DNA of 64,000 nucleotides from Weissella confusa (GTDB lineage Bacteria; Bacillota; Bacilli; Lactobacillales; Lactobacillaceae), in contig NZ_PVSN01000049.1 in the NCBI RefSeq assembly GCF_004766315.1, positions 1-64,000 on the forward strand, given 5' to 3'. Both the position numbers and the translations under genes were made by a program. The notes below the pieces were generated by a model. That model saw only the letters and a list, made by a program, of their open reading frames with translations, ran no database searches and had not been told where the DNA came from. Shown here one piece after another: positions 35,602 to 44,379 of this stretch; within the stretch, counting starts at the first letter, position 1; the number at the start of each line of letters is the position of its first letter.

Positions 35602-36105
35602 TTATTCACCTAGTAACTCGCGAATTTCAGTTACGACTTCAGCTGCTGTTTTATTATCCGTCGCAATCACGTGACTGGCAGCCGCGTCATATTTCGGCAA
35701 GCGGTTACGCCACAAGGCTGCCACTTCCATCAACGTCTTTGAACGCAAAATGGGGCGCGTGTCATCATCGGCCAATCGTTCCATCGTTTGACCAAACGAA
35801 CCTGATAGATAAAACACTGGCACATTTGCTTCAGACAACAGTTGAATATTACCTGGCGTCTCGATAATGCCGCCACCTGTTGCAATAATGCCCTCATTAT
35901 TAATGACTTCTTGCAAGACATCATGCTCCAACGCCCGAAAAGCCGGCTCACCCTCTGCGGCAAAAATTTCACCCGGCGTTTGTCCCGTCTTACGAATAAT
36001 CATTTTATCGGTATCGGTTAATGGCACGGTCAACATTTCAGCTAGTAAACGACCAACCGTCGTCTTGCCGGCCCCCATGAAACCAATCAAAATCGCTGTT
36101 TTCAT
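35602..36105 (-). CDS. aroK: Shikimate kinase
   Basis: A 167-residue P-loop kinase phosphorylating shikimate (step 5). Walker A GFMGAGKTTVG (8-18), substrate motif TDTDKMI (about 31), ATGGGI (about 76) and lid-region DDTRPIL are all present. Normal length. Its start overlaps the aroA stop by one base (TAATG), and aroD begins right after its stop. Confidence 0.94.
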   Translation of the reverse strand: MKTAILIGFMGAGKTTVGRLLAEMLTVPLTDTDKMIIRKTGQTPGEIFAAEGEPAFRALEHDVLQEVINNEGIIATGGGIIETPGNIQLLSEANVPVFYLSGSFGQTMERLADDDTRPILRSKTLMEVAALWRNRLPKYDAAASHVIATDNKTAAEVVTEIRELLGE

Positions 36106-37400
36106 TATGCTTCCACCAATCTTTCTAGGTCCGCAAAGAAGCTTGGATATGACACGCTGACTGAATCAGCGTTTGCCAAAGCAACTTCACCATCCGTCAA
36201 CAAGGCCGCAATCGCCAGCATCATCCCAATTCGGTGATCGCCTGATGAATCAACCACCGTTGCCTCTTCAACATGCAACGGCGTACCACCGTGCACCAAG
36301 AACCCATCTTCGCGAGCCTCGATGTTCGCCCCTAACTTATTGAGTTGCGTGGTCACCGTCGCAATGCGATCCGTTTCTTTCACGTGAAGTTCCTGGGCAC
36401 CTGTAATCAAGGTGTCGCCAAGCGCTTGCGTCGCCGCCAACACCAGCATCGGAATTTCATCGACCGCTGTCGGAATATCTTCTGACGTAATGGCTGTCGC
36501 TTGCAAGGCTTGTGTACGAACAATCAAATCCGCGGTTGGTTCACCTTCTGAAATCACATTATCCAGTTCAATCACTGCACCCATGCGACGCAACAAACGT
36601 AAAATGCCGTCACGCGTTGGGTTAATCCCGACGCCGGTCAAGCGCAACTCACTATTTGGCACCAACAATGCGGCCACAATCCAAAACGCAGCCGATGAAA
36701 TATCACCAGGCACGTTAATCGTTGTCCCAGTCAAAGTTGTGTTCGGCGTCACGATAATATCTTGGCCATCACGGGTAACTGCTACGCCAAACTTTTGCAA
36801 CATCCGTTCAGTGTGGTCACGCGTCGCCAACGGTTCGGTAATCACCGTTTCGCCTTCAGCTTGCAAGCCAGCTAAAATCAAAGCACTCTTCACTTGCGCA
36901 GATGCCACTGGCAAACGGTAGTGAATCCCATGCAAGCCAAAGCCAGGCATCGTCGTCACCGGCAAACGGTGATTCGTCGACACAAAACGGGCCCCCATTT
37001 TCGTCAATGGATCAATCACGCGCGCCAATGGACGAGTGCTCAAACTAGCATCCCCAACAAACGTCATCGGGAATGGCTGATTCGCCAACAATCCCATCAA
37101 CAAGCGCGTACTAGTACCTGAATTCCCCATATCAAGCGGTTCGTCGGGCTCCGTCAACGTCGTAAGTGGTCGGCCGTGCACAACGACACGGTCATCATAC
37201 CAATCGACGGTTACCCCCAACTGCTGCATGGCGCCCAATGTATTTCGGACATCATCCGAATCGAGCAGTCCGTAAATCGTCGTCTCCCCAGTTGCAATAC
37301 TCCCCAACATAACCGCACGGTGTGAAATACTCTTGTCCCCCGGTACCGTTAACTGGCCATTAATGCCGGTTGCTGCAGTTTTTAATTGTCGGTTAGTCAT
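36105..37400 (-). CDS. aroA: 3-Phosphoshikimate 1-carboxyvinyltransferase (EPSP synthase)
   Basis: A 431-residue enzyme joining phosphoenolpyruvate to shikimate-3-phosphate (step 6). Motifs: VPGDKSISHRAVMLG (about 19-33) with the catalytic Lys, GNSGTSTRLLMGLLA (about 93; Thr-Ser at the position linked with PEP binding) and DEIPMLVLAATQA. It is 22 bases after aroC. Confidence 0.95.
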   Translation of the reverse strand: MTNRQLKTAATGINGQLTVPGDKSISHRAVMLGSIATGETTIYGLLDSDDVRNTLGAMQQLGVTVDWYDDRVVVHGRPLTTLTEPDEPLDMGNSGTSTRLLMGLLANQPFPMTFVGDASLSTRPLARVIDPLTKMGARFVSTNHRLPVTTMPGFGLHGIHYRLPVASAQVKSALILAGLQAEGETVITEPLATRDHTERMLQKFGVAVTRDGQDIIVTPNTTLTGTTINVPGDISSAAFWIVAALLVPNSELRLTGVGINPTRDGILRLLRRMGAVIELDNVISEGEPTADLIVRTQALQATAITSEDIPTAVDEIPMLVLAATQALGDTLITGAQELHVKETDRIATVTTQLNKLGANIEAREDGFLVHGGTPLHVEEATVVDSSGDHRIGMMLAIAALLTDGEVALANADSVSVSYPSFFADLERLVEA

Positions 37401-37422
37401 AACTTACTCCTTTCGGGGCGAC

Positions 37423-38601
37423 TTAGAAGTTTTTAATTTCGGCACGGTACGCCGCTAATTGCTCCTTCAAACGATCCATATTATCTGTATCAAATTTATC
37501 CAAAATGGCAGTGGCCAACTCAATGGCAACCATGTGCTCCGCGATTACGGCAGCTGCGGTAACCGCCGTTGTATCAGAGCGTTCCACTGACGCACGATGG
37601 TCTTCGTGGGTATCGATATCGACACTTTGCATTGGTCGATAAAGCGTTGGAATTGGCTTCACAACGCCCTTCACCACCACTGGTTCACCGTTGGTCATCC
37701 CACCTTCGAACCCGCCGAGGTTGTTAGACCCGCGGTAGAAACCACGTTCTTCGCTCCAGTAGATTTCGTCCATCACTTCTGAGCCGAACTTTTCAGCGTT
37801 CTCAAACCCGCCACCAAATTCAACGCCCTTGAACGCGTTAATGCCAATAATGGCGCGCGCAATCTTGGCATCCAACTTTGTATCAGCGGAAACATATGAC
37901 CCCAAGCCAACTGGTACGCCGGTTGCGATAACTTGGACTGTACCACCAACCGTGTTGTAATCACGCTTCGTGTCATCCAACAACGTGCGCATCTTTTCAT
38001 CCGTTTCGGCGTCCAACGTACGTGTTGGGAAACTCTCAGTCACGGCACGCAATTCGGCCAACGTCTTATACTGAGCAATTTGACCCGCATCAGCGCGGAC
38101 TGGCCCGATGTTTAACACAAACCCGTGCACATCAATACCTAATTCAGCCAACAAACGCTTTGCAACCGCTCCAACCGCAACACGCATGACCGTTTCACGC
38201 GCTGATGAACGCTCCAACACATTTCGCAAATCGGCCGAGTGACGATACTTCATCCCCCCAACCAAATCAGCGTGACCTGGGCGTGGGCGCATCACCTTAC
38301 GCTTGCTGTTTTCTTCGTCAGCTGGCGTGTTGGGATCCATAATCTTTGTCCAGTGATTGTGGTCATCATTGTGCACGTTCAACGCAATCGGTGATCCCAA
38401 TGTCACCTGGTGGCGTACCCCACCCATAATCGTGACCGTATCAGTCTCAATCACTTGGCGTTGCCCACGACCAGCTGCGTGCTGGCGTCGTGCTAGTTCC
38501 GTATTAATATCTTCTTGGGTCAAGTGCAAACCAGCTGGAATGCCCTCAATAATTGCCACTTCTTCCGGGCCGTGACTCTCACCCGCCGTCATATAACGCA
38601 T
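37423..38601 (-). CDS. aroC: Chorismate synthase
   Basis: A 392-residue FMN-dependent enzyme making chorismate from EPSP (step 7). Family patterns: MRYMTAGESHGPEEVAIIEG at the N-terminus, RPRPGHADLVGGMKYRHSADLRNVLERSSARETV (positions about 112-145, read in parts) and HEDHRASVERSDTT. Overlaps aroB by one base. Confidence 0.95.
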   Translation of the reverse strand: MRYMTAGESHGPEEVAIIEGIPAGLHLTQEDINTELARRQHAAGRGQRQVIETDTVTIMGGVRHQVTLGSPIALNVHNDDHNHWTKIMDPNTPADEENSKRKVMRPRPGHADLVGGMKYRHSADLRNVLERSSARETVMRVAVGAVAKRLLAELGIDVHGFVLNIGPVRADAGQIAQYKTLAELRAVTESFPTRTLDAETDEKMRTLLDDTKRDYNTVGGTVQVIATGVPVGLGSYVSADTKLDAKIARAIIGINAFKGVEFGGGFENAEKFGSEVMDEIYWSEERGFYRGSNNLGGFEGGMTNGEPVVVKGVVKPIPTLYRPMQSVDIDTHEDHRASVERSDTTAVTAAAVIAEHMVAIELATAILDKFDTDNMDRLKEQLAAYRAEIKNF

Positions 38602-39668
38602 TATTCTGGGTTTCCTTCCACGAATTCTTTCATTGCTGCTAACTCTTTTTTAACAATCACTGGCTTGCCCGGTGCCGCAATGGCGACCAACTGCAATGTG
38701 CCAGATTGATTTTTCTTATCATTCTTCAAATGGTCGTAAAAGTCACCTTTACCAATCAATGGTGAAAAGACTTGTAGACCAACGGGTGCCAAACGCTCAA
38801 CCAACGCATCAGTCAAACCTGGTTCTGTAATCCCGTCACGCTCAAAGCGGTCCGAAATAGCGACCATACCAGCAGCGACCGCTTCACCGTGGCGCAATGA
38901 CCCATGAGCCATCAACTCGATGGCGTGACCAAAGGTGTGACCGAAGTTCAACACCTTGCGCACGCCACCCTCTTTTTCATCGGCCATCACAATATCAGCC
39001 TTATATTGCACGGATTGTTCAATCAGCCATTGTGCATTGGCACGCACGTCGGCGACCGTCTTCATGCGACCAGTCCATTGCCAGAACTCGCCACCAGCCA
39101 AAGCTGACGTCTTGACGACTTCGGCATAACCTTCAACTAGGTCACGGTCGTCCAATGTGTCCAAATATTCTGGGTCGATGATCACCAAATCTGGTTGGTA
39201 AAAAGTCCCCATAATATTTTTCACATCATCCATGTTAATGGCGTTCTTGCCACCAACACTTGAATCAACTTGAGCCGTCAGCGACGTCGCCACTTGAATA
39301 AAGGCAATGCCACGCATATAAACTGACGCCACAAAACCGGCCACATCACCGATGACGCCACCGCCGAGCGCAATCACCCCATCTTGACGCGTAAAGCCAT
39401 TTTCAGCCATCACACCAACTAGATAGTTGACCGCCTCCAAGGATTTCGTTTGTTCACCCGCCGGCAAGACCGCTGGTACAACCTCAAATCCATTCAACGT
39501 CAAATTTTGCGCCGTCACAGCCAAATAATAAGTGGCGACATTTTCATCTGACACCAACAGTACCTTACGCTTTGACCAAACCCGAGCAACTTGTTCACCA
39601 ATTGCATGGCGCAAACCAGCTTGAATTTCAATGCGATATTGCTTGTCAGGTAATGTTACTTGAATCAT
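38601..39668 (-). CDS. aroB: 3-Dehydroquinate synthase
   Basis: A 355-residue NAD- and metal-dependent cyclase (step 2). The NAD site is ALGGGVIGDVAGFVASVYMR (about 99-118), then TSLTAQVDSSVGGKNAIN; the metal ligands are Glu in EGYAEVVK and His in NFGHTFGHAIE. Normal length. It starts one base after the DAHP synthase stop and overlaps aroC by one base. Confidence 0.95.
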   Translation of the reverse strand: MIQVTLPDKQYRIEIQAGLRHAIGEQVARVWSKRKVLLVSDENVATYYLAVTAQNLTLNGFEVVPAVLPAGEQTKSLEAVNYLVGVMAENGFTRQDGVIALGGGVIGDVAGFVASVYMRGIAFIQVATSLTAQVDSSVGGKNAINMDDVKNIMGTFYQPDLVIIDPEYLDTLDDRDLVEGYAEVVKTSALAGGEFWQWTGRMKTVADVRANAQWLIEQSVQYKADIVMADEKEGGVRKVLNFGHTFGHAIELMAHGSLRHGEAVAAGMVAISDRFERDGITEPGLTDALVERLAPVGLQVFSPLIGKGDFYDHLKNDKKNQSGTLQLVAIAAPGKPVIVKKELAAMKEFVEGNPE

Positions 39669-39669
39669 A

Positions 39670-40659
39670 TTATCCCCTTACAATTTCGTGAATCGCGCGC
39701 GCCTTGTCGGCTAATTCAGCAAATTGTGCTGGCGTCAAAGCTTGCGCACCATCAACAAAGGCCGCTTCTGGGCGATTGTGAATTTCGACCATCAACCCTT
39801 GTGCGCCAGCCGCCACCGCTGCCAAGCCAACTGATGTCACGTGGTGTGCAACACCGGCTGCGTGTGATGGATCGGCCAAAACCGGATAATGTGTTAATTC
39901 TTGCAAAACCGGAATGGCACTCACATCCATGGTATTACGCGTGTATTTGTTATCAAACGTGCGAATGCCGCGCTCAATCAAGATAATTTGGTCATTACCT
40001 TCTGACGCGATATATTCAGCCGCACTTAAAAGCTCATCAATCAAGGCGCTCATACCGCGCTTCAATGCGACGGGCTTACTTTGTTGCCCAAGCGCCTTCA
40101 ATAAGCTGAAATTCTGCATATTGCGCGTGCCAACTTGGAAAATATCGGTATATTGTCCAACAATTTCAACATCACGCGTATCCATAATTTCAGTAATCAT
40201 GTCCATCCCCAAGGCATCAGCTGCTTGGCGGTGCATTTGCAACCCGGCCTCACCTAATCCTTGGAAGCTATATGGACTTGTACGTGGCTTGTATGACCCA
40301 CCACGAAGCAACGTTGCACCTGCTTCTTGCACAGCTGCGCCCATCGCCAAAACGTGGTCAGCTGACTCAATCGAATCTGGCCCCGCCATCAAGACAAAAT
40401 TGCCACCACCAATTACTGAATGCGCAGTCGTAATGACCGTATCAGCCGGGTGGAAAAGACGCGAACTTTTCAACGCCGCTGGGTGCTTTTCAATCACTTC
40501 AGCAACATCAGCCTCATTCACAAATGGGACTTCTGCCAACGTTTTAATCGTCGCAAAGCCCACGCGTTCCTCGTGTGCGTACACATTTTTCAAGCCGGCT
40601 GCTGTCGCTGCTGCGAGAGCCTGTTGCGCAGCTTGCACATTCTTCATGACTAAAATCAT
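39670..40659 (-). CDS. aroF: DAHP synthase, type I-beta, with variant metal site
   Basis: A 329-residue enzyme condensing PEP with erythrose-4-phosphate (step 1). The N-terminal 70 residues match the ferredoxin-like regulatory domain of the Thermotoga-type enzyme, suggesting aromatic feedback control. The barrel has LRGGSYKPRTSPYSFQGLGE, KRGMSALIDE, RGIRTFD, DPSHAAG and VEIHNRPE. The conserved AGPCSxE motif reads AGPDSIE at about residue 91-97: the metal-binding Cys is Asp. His, Glu and Asp ligands remain. Activity is likely, but metal preference may differ. The gene symbol is by family; other annotations may use aroG or aroA. Confidence 0.9.
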   Translation of the reverse strand: MILVMKNVQAAQQALAAATAAGLKNVYAHEERVGFATIKTLAEVPFVNEADVAEVIEKHPAALKSSRLFHPADTVITTAHSVIGGGNFVLMAGPDSIESADHVLAMGAAVQEAGATLLRGGSYKPRTSPYSFQGLGEAGLQMHRQAADALGMDMITEIMDTRDVEIVGQYTDIFQVGTRNMQNFSLLKALGQQSKPVALKRGMSALIDELLSAAEYIASEGNDQIILIERGIRTFDNKYTRNTMDVSAIPVLQELTHYPVLADPSHAAGVAHHVTSVGLAAVAAGAQGLMVEIHNRPEAAFVDGAQALTPAQFAELADKARAIHEIVRG

Positions 40660-40661
40660 GG

Positions 40662-41483
40662 TTACTCTTCTCCTTCTTCAGCCGGCATAATCGCCTGCTT
40701 CATGACGTTGATATCAGGTAATTGACCGGTCCATTGTTCAAAACTCAATGCACCCTGACCAATCAACATGGCAAGGCCATCATCTGCTTGACGTCCGGCT
40801 GCACGGGCTGCAGCCACGAATGGCGTTGGCTCTTTCTTATAGATAATATCAACCACTTGGACATCTGGTTGGGTTTCATAGAATTGTTCAGTTGATAGAA
40901 TCGAGATATCTGACTGCATCCCCACGTTCGTCGCGTTCACAATCAAATCAGCATATGGCAAATACATCCCAATTTCATCCAAATCATGCAATTCAACGCC
41001 TGCCAAATCATTGACCATCGCAGCTTTTTCCGGGAAACGGTCGCTTTGACGGTTGAACACGTGCAACGTTACCGACTTTGGTGCCGTCGCCATAATGGCG
41101 CGGGCTGCCCCACCAGTCCCAATCAAAATTACTTGATCAGCTGGCTCACGTAACGTCCGCCAAAAGCCAGCGCCGTCGGTTGAATCACCAATCGTTTTGC
41201 CATCGCGAATCACGACGGTGTTGACCGCTGAAAGGCGACGAGCTAATGGCGTCAGGTCATCCAAGTACAACATAATTGCTTCCTTAAACGGCATCGTCAC
41301 ATTGAAGCCCGCCACGCCGGATGCAATTAAGCTTTTAAACGTCGCCGCCAACGCATTTGGTGCGACTTCATAGGCATCGTATTGCGCATCAATGCCCGCC
41401 TGTTTAAACGCGGCATTATGCATTGCTGGTGATTTTGAATGACGGGCTGGGTAGCCCAAAAGTCCATATCGTGTCGTTGCCAT
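40662..41483 (-). CDS. aroE: Shikimate dehydrogenase
   Basis: A 273-residue NADPH enzyme reducing 3-dehydroshikimate (step 4), first gene of the operon. Substrate site SKSPAMHNAAF (about 15-25) and NVTMPFKEAI with the catalytic Lys; NADP loop GTGGAARA (about 125). The start is MATTRYGLLG at 41483, after GAGGAG; the frame runs 21 codons further upstream without a site. No T-box or other leader RNA is seen in the 60 bases before it. Confidence 0.93.
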   Translation of the reverse strand: MATTRYGLLGYPARHSKSPAMHNAAFKQAGIDAQYDAYEVAPNALAATFKSLIASGVAGFNVTMPFKEAIMLYLDDLTPLARRLSAVNTVVIRDGKTIGDSTDGAGFWRTLREPADQVILIGTGGAARAIMATAPKSVTLHVFNRQSDRFPEKAAMVNDLAGVELHDLDEIGMYLPYADLIVNATNVGMQSDISILSTEQFYETQPDVQVVDIIYKKEPTPFVAAARAAGRQADDGLAMLIGQGALSFEQWTGQLPDINVMKQAIMPAEEGEE

Positions 41484-41542
41484 ATCAAGTGCGCTCCTCA
41501 CTCCTGTTGTTACCTTCCAGCTTACCAAATTAAAGCCAATTA

Positions 41543-41572
41543 ACAAAAAAGACCGAGCCTAAACTCAGTCTT
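41543..41572 (-). terminator. Terminator after VIT gene pair
   Basis: AAGACCGAG/CTCAGTCTT stem (41549-41557, 41564-41572) and TTTTTT on the minus strand. Confidence 0.85.
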
Positions 41573-41596
41573 ACTTAATGTTTATTTTACCTAACT

Positions 41597-42283
41597 TTAG
41601 AAGAACATGCCAATGCCATAGTGTATAGCAATCGTTAAAAGTCCGATAACGACGTTACGCTTAATCGCTTTGATCGGAAATCCCTTCCCAATCACGGCAC
41701 TTAGATACCCAGTCAACGCAACGGCAACCACCGTCGCGCAAATCGTGGCCAAGAACTCCCAGCGCGGTGTGGCTAAAATCATCGCCAACAATGGGAACGC
41801 CCCACCAATGGCCGCACAAATCAAAGATGAAACGGCCGCTGACCATGGACTCACATAGTGGCCCAATTGAACATCGTACTTCGTGGCCAAAATCGTTTCC
41901 AACGGCGCCTTGGCCATCAACTCATCCGCAATCTTACCGGCAGTTTCAGTCGTTACCCCACGTGAAACGTAAAACGCGCGAATATCTTCCGCTACCCCAG
42001 CTGGGTTCACGCGCAATCGTTGTGTTTCACGATCCACAACCACCTTTTCAGCATCCGCTTGTGATGACACTGACGCATATTCGCCAGACGCCATCGACAA
42101 CGCACACGCCAACAGGTCAGCCAAACCAGCAATAAAGATTGTAAATTGATTGCTCGTCGCTGCTCCAACCGAGAACAACACGCCAACAACTGTCAAAATA
42201 CCGTCGTTCGAACCAAGCACACCGGCACGAATCGCATTCAAGCGTTCTTCCATCGTTTGATGGGTTTTTACCTTATTATTCAT
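41597..42283 (-). CDS. VIT1/CCC1 family membrane transporter
   Basis: A 228-residue integral membrane protein of the VIT1/CCC1 family, which moves Fe2+ or Mn2+. Features: first membrane segment with GSNDGILTVVGVLFSVGAATSN (about 22-43, read in parts), SMASGEYASVSSQADAEK after the second segment (the family's Gly-Glu-Tyr motif), a cytosolic metal-binding region to about 135 and three C-terminal helices. Direction (efflux from the cytosol is usual) is inferred. Second of a tandem pair, 13 bases after its paralogue. Confidence 0.88.
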   Translation of the reverse strand: MNNKVKTHQTMEERLNAIRAGVLGSNDGILTVVGVLFSVGAATSNQFTIFIAGLADLLACALSMASGEYASVSSQADAEKVVVDRETQRLRVNPAGVAEDIRAFYVSRGVTTETAGKIADELMAKAPLETILATKYDVQLGHYVSPWSAAVSSLICAAIGGAFPLLAMILATPRWEFLATICATVVAVALTGYLSAVIGKGFPIKAIKRNVVIGLLTIAIHYGIGMFF

Positions 42284-42296
42284 GATGCAATCCCCC

Positions 42297-42986
42297 TTAG
42301 TGTCCGATTAACGTTCCGATATAGTACGTCACGACCATTGTGAAAATACCCGCCACGATGTTGCGAATCGTCGCTCGCTTTTCGTTGGCCCCAGACAAAT
42401 GAGCAGCTGAATACCCGGTAATCGCCAACGCAATCAGCACGGCAATCCCCGTCGCAATGACACGCTCTTTTACTGGGAACAACGTAATTGCCAACATTGG
42501 CAACAATGATCCCAACGGAAAGGCAATCATCGATGCCATTGCCGCCCCAATCGCCGAAACCTCGTGGTGCAAACTGAAGCCATAGCGTTCACGTACCGTC
42601 GTCCCCAACGCATCGTTAGCCATCATTTCTTTGGTTGCTTGCGTTGCCAATTCATCAGAAATTCCTTGCGCGGCATACTTGTTCTTTACAAATTCAAATT
42701 CAGTATCGTATTGCGTTTTAAGCGCTGCCTCTTGCACCTTCTCCGCCTTCACTTGCGCATCATTTTGTGAGTGAACTGATGTATATTCTCCCATTGCCAT
42801 CGACACCGTTCCCGCCAACGCCCCAGCGAAACCGGCAATGAAAATCGCGAATGAATTCGTCGTCGCGCCGGCCACACCAATAACGATTCCTGATACTGAC
42901 AGAATCCCATCGTTGGCTCCCATCACGGCGGCACGAATCAAATTATTACGCTGCGCCAGCGTTTGCTTATCATGTTCCTTACTCAT
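42297..42986 (-). CDS. VIT1/CCC1 family membrane transporter (paralogue)
   Basis: A 229-residue protein similar to its downstream neighbour throughout: AVMGANDGILSVSGIVIGVAGATTN near 20-44, SMAMGEYTSVHSQNDAQ, and three C-terminal helices. The two share the framework but differ in the cytosolic loop (here EKVQEAALKTQYDTEFEFVKNKYAAQ), so they may form a heteromer or have different metals. First gene of the pair; the promoter must lie in 42987-43077, where no strong consensus stands out. Confidence 0.88.
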   Translation of the reverse strand: MSKEHDKQTLAQRNNLIRAAVMGANDGILSVSGIVIGVAGATTNSFAIFIAGFAGALAGTVSMAMGEYTSVHSQNDAQVKAEKVQEAALKTQYDTEFEFVKNKYAAQGISDELATQATKEMMANDALGTTVRERYGFSLHHEVSAIGAAMASMIAFPLGSLLPMLAITLFPVKERVIATGIAVLIALAITGYSAAHLSGANEKRATIRNIVAGIFTMVVTYYIGTLIGH

Positions 42987-43077
42987 GTCTCCAACCCCTT
43001 CTACTTTTTACCTTTTATTAGTTTACACCGAAACAAAAGATTTTTATTTATGACTATAAGTAAGTGTGATGAGCACC

Positions 43078-43112
43078 AAAAAAGGACCCTCGTAACCAGC
43101 GAGGATCCTTTT
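43078..43112 (-). terminator. Terminator of the CoA-transferase operon
   Basis: AAAAGGACCCTCG/CGAGGATCCTTTT arms (one G-T-type mismatch) with seven-base loop and TTTTTT on the minus strand. Confidence 0.9.
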
Positions 43113-43124
43113 CGAAATAATTAT

Positions 43125-44336
43125 TTAGTTTGCACGCTTCTTAAGCTGTACGTAAGCGAAGTTCAAGACGATACCAACCAGCGCAATCACAATGGCAACG
43201 TAGAATGCCTTTGAGAAATCACCTGATTGACCAGCCATACCAACGGCAACCTTTGGTGCGAAGAAAGCTGCAACTGAGTAACCCACGAATGTGATACCGT
43301 AGTTAACACCTTGATTGATGGGACCAAAGTTTTCCATCACCATTGGTGGGAAGACACCCATCACACCACCGAACGTCAAACCTAGCGCGATGATACCGAT
43401 AGCGAAGCCAATTTGTGAGTTCATACCAAGGATCAACGCAAAGGCTGCGATAACCACAATCATAATGATGTAAAGGGTCCTGTTACGACCAATCTTGTCA
43501 GAAATCGTGCCCCACAACACACGACCAAGCGTGTTGCTCAATGAGTACAAGCTGACATAACCTGCGGCCGTCGCAGCCGTCAAACCAAACATGCGTTGAC
43601 CGATTGTTGAAGCGTTTGACGCAATCATCAAACCAGCAAATGCACCTGTAAATAGCATGAAGAAAATCAAGTAAAACGCTGGCGTGGCCAACATTTGTGT
43701 CCAGTTCTTGTTTACCATCTTTGGTGCACCGGCTTGTTCAGCTGGTGACCAACCGGCTGGTGCGTAATCCTTTGGCGCAGTTTTAATGAAAAAACCAGCC
43801 AAAATGATGATCACAACGTACGCCAATCCCAAGTAAAGGAAAGCGTTCATGACATTTGAAGATTCGATAATTGCGTTCGCAATCGGTGCGGCGATAATTG
43901 CGGCACCACCCATGCCGGCCGTGATAATACCAGAAGCCAAGCCCTTCTTATCAGGGAAAAGCTTGATACTGTTACTCAACGCACCTGAGTATGCAAACCC
44001 TTGTCCAAGACCTGCTAATACACCGTATGACAAGTAAAGCATCGTTGTGCTCGTCGCAAAGCCAGTCAAGAAGAAGCCGACTGCAAATAGGACACCACCC
44101 AAGACGATTGACCACTTAGCCAATCCTTTATCTGTTAAGAAACCACCTAGGATCATTGGGATGGGTCCAATTGCTGAGTTGATTGCGAAAGCCGTCATAA
44201 TAGCTTCCATCGACCAACCCTTTTCGGCACTTAGTGGACCAGCCAACACACTGAAGGCATAAATAGCACCTGTACATAGCAAAACCACTGCAGAGGCAAT
44301 TAGCACTGCCCAACGATTAATTGTTTTGTTTGTCAT
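43125..44336 (-). CDS. MFS transporter, oxalate/formate antiporter (OFA) family
   Basis: A 403-residue, 12-helix major facilitator. The family signature is in helix 1 and loop (GAIYAFSVLAGPLSAEKGWS, about 23-42) and in helix 2. The half-molecule motif between helices 8 and 9 is RVLWGTISDKIGRNRTLY. OFA members exchange or import small organic acids such as oxalate, formate and lactate; the substrate here is unknown. Third gene after a CoA-transferase and an FMN oxidoreductase, so it likely imports the acid they act on. A hairpin precedes its GGAG site. Confidence 0.86.
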   Translation of the reverse strand: MTNKTINRWAVLIASAVVLLCTGAIYAFSVLAGPLSAEKGWSMEAIMTAFAINSAIGPIPMILGGFLTDKGLAKWSIVLGGVLFAVGFFLTGFATSTTMLYLSYGVLAGLGQGFAYSGALSNSIKLFPDKKGLASGIITAGMGGAAIIAAPIANAIIESSNVMNAFLYLGLAYVVIIILAGFFIKTAPKDYAPAGWSPAEQAGAPKMVNKNWTQMLATPAFYLIFFMLFTGAFAGLMIASNASTIGQRMFGLTAATAAGYVSLYSLSNTLGRVLWGTISDKIGRNRTLYIIMIVVIAAFALILGMNSQIGFAIGIIALGLTFGGVMGVFPPMVMENFGPINQGVNYGITFVGYSVAAFFAPKVAVGMAGQSGDFSKAFYVAIVIALVGIVLNFAYVQLKKRAN

Positions 44337-44351
44337 ATTCCTAACTCCTCA

Positions 44352-44368
44352 GTTCCCAACCAGGGAAC
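44352..44368 (-). promoter_or_regulatory. Intercistronic hairpin before the OFA gene
   Basis: Perfect GTTCCC/GGGAAC stem with a five-base loop, between two operon genes and just upstream of the ribosome-binding site. No T-run, so a processing or stability element is more likely than a terminator. Confidence 0.4.
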
Positions 44369-44379
44369 CTGATATTTAA

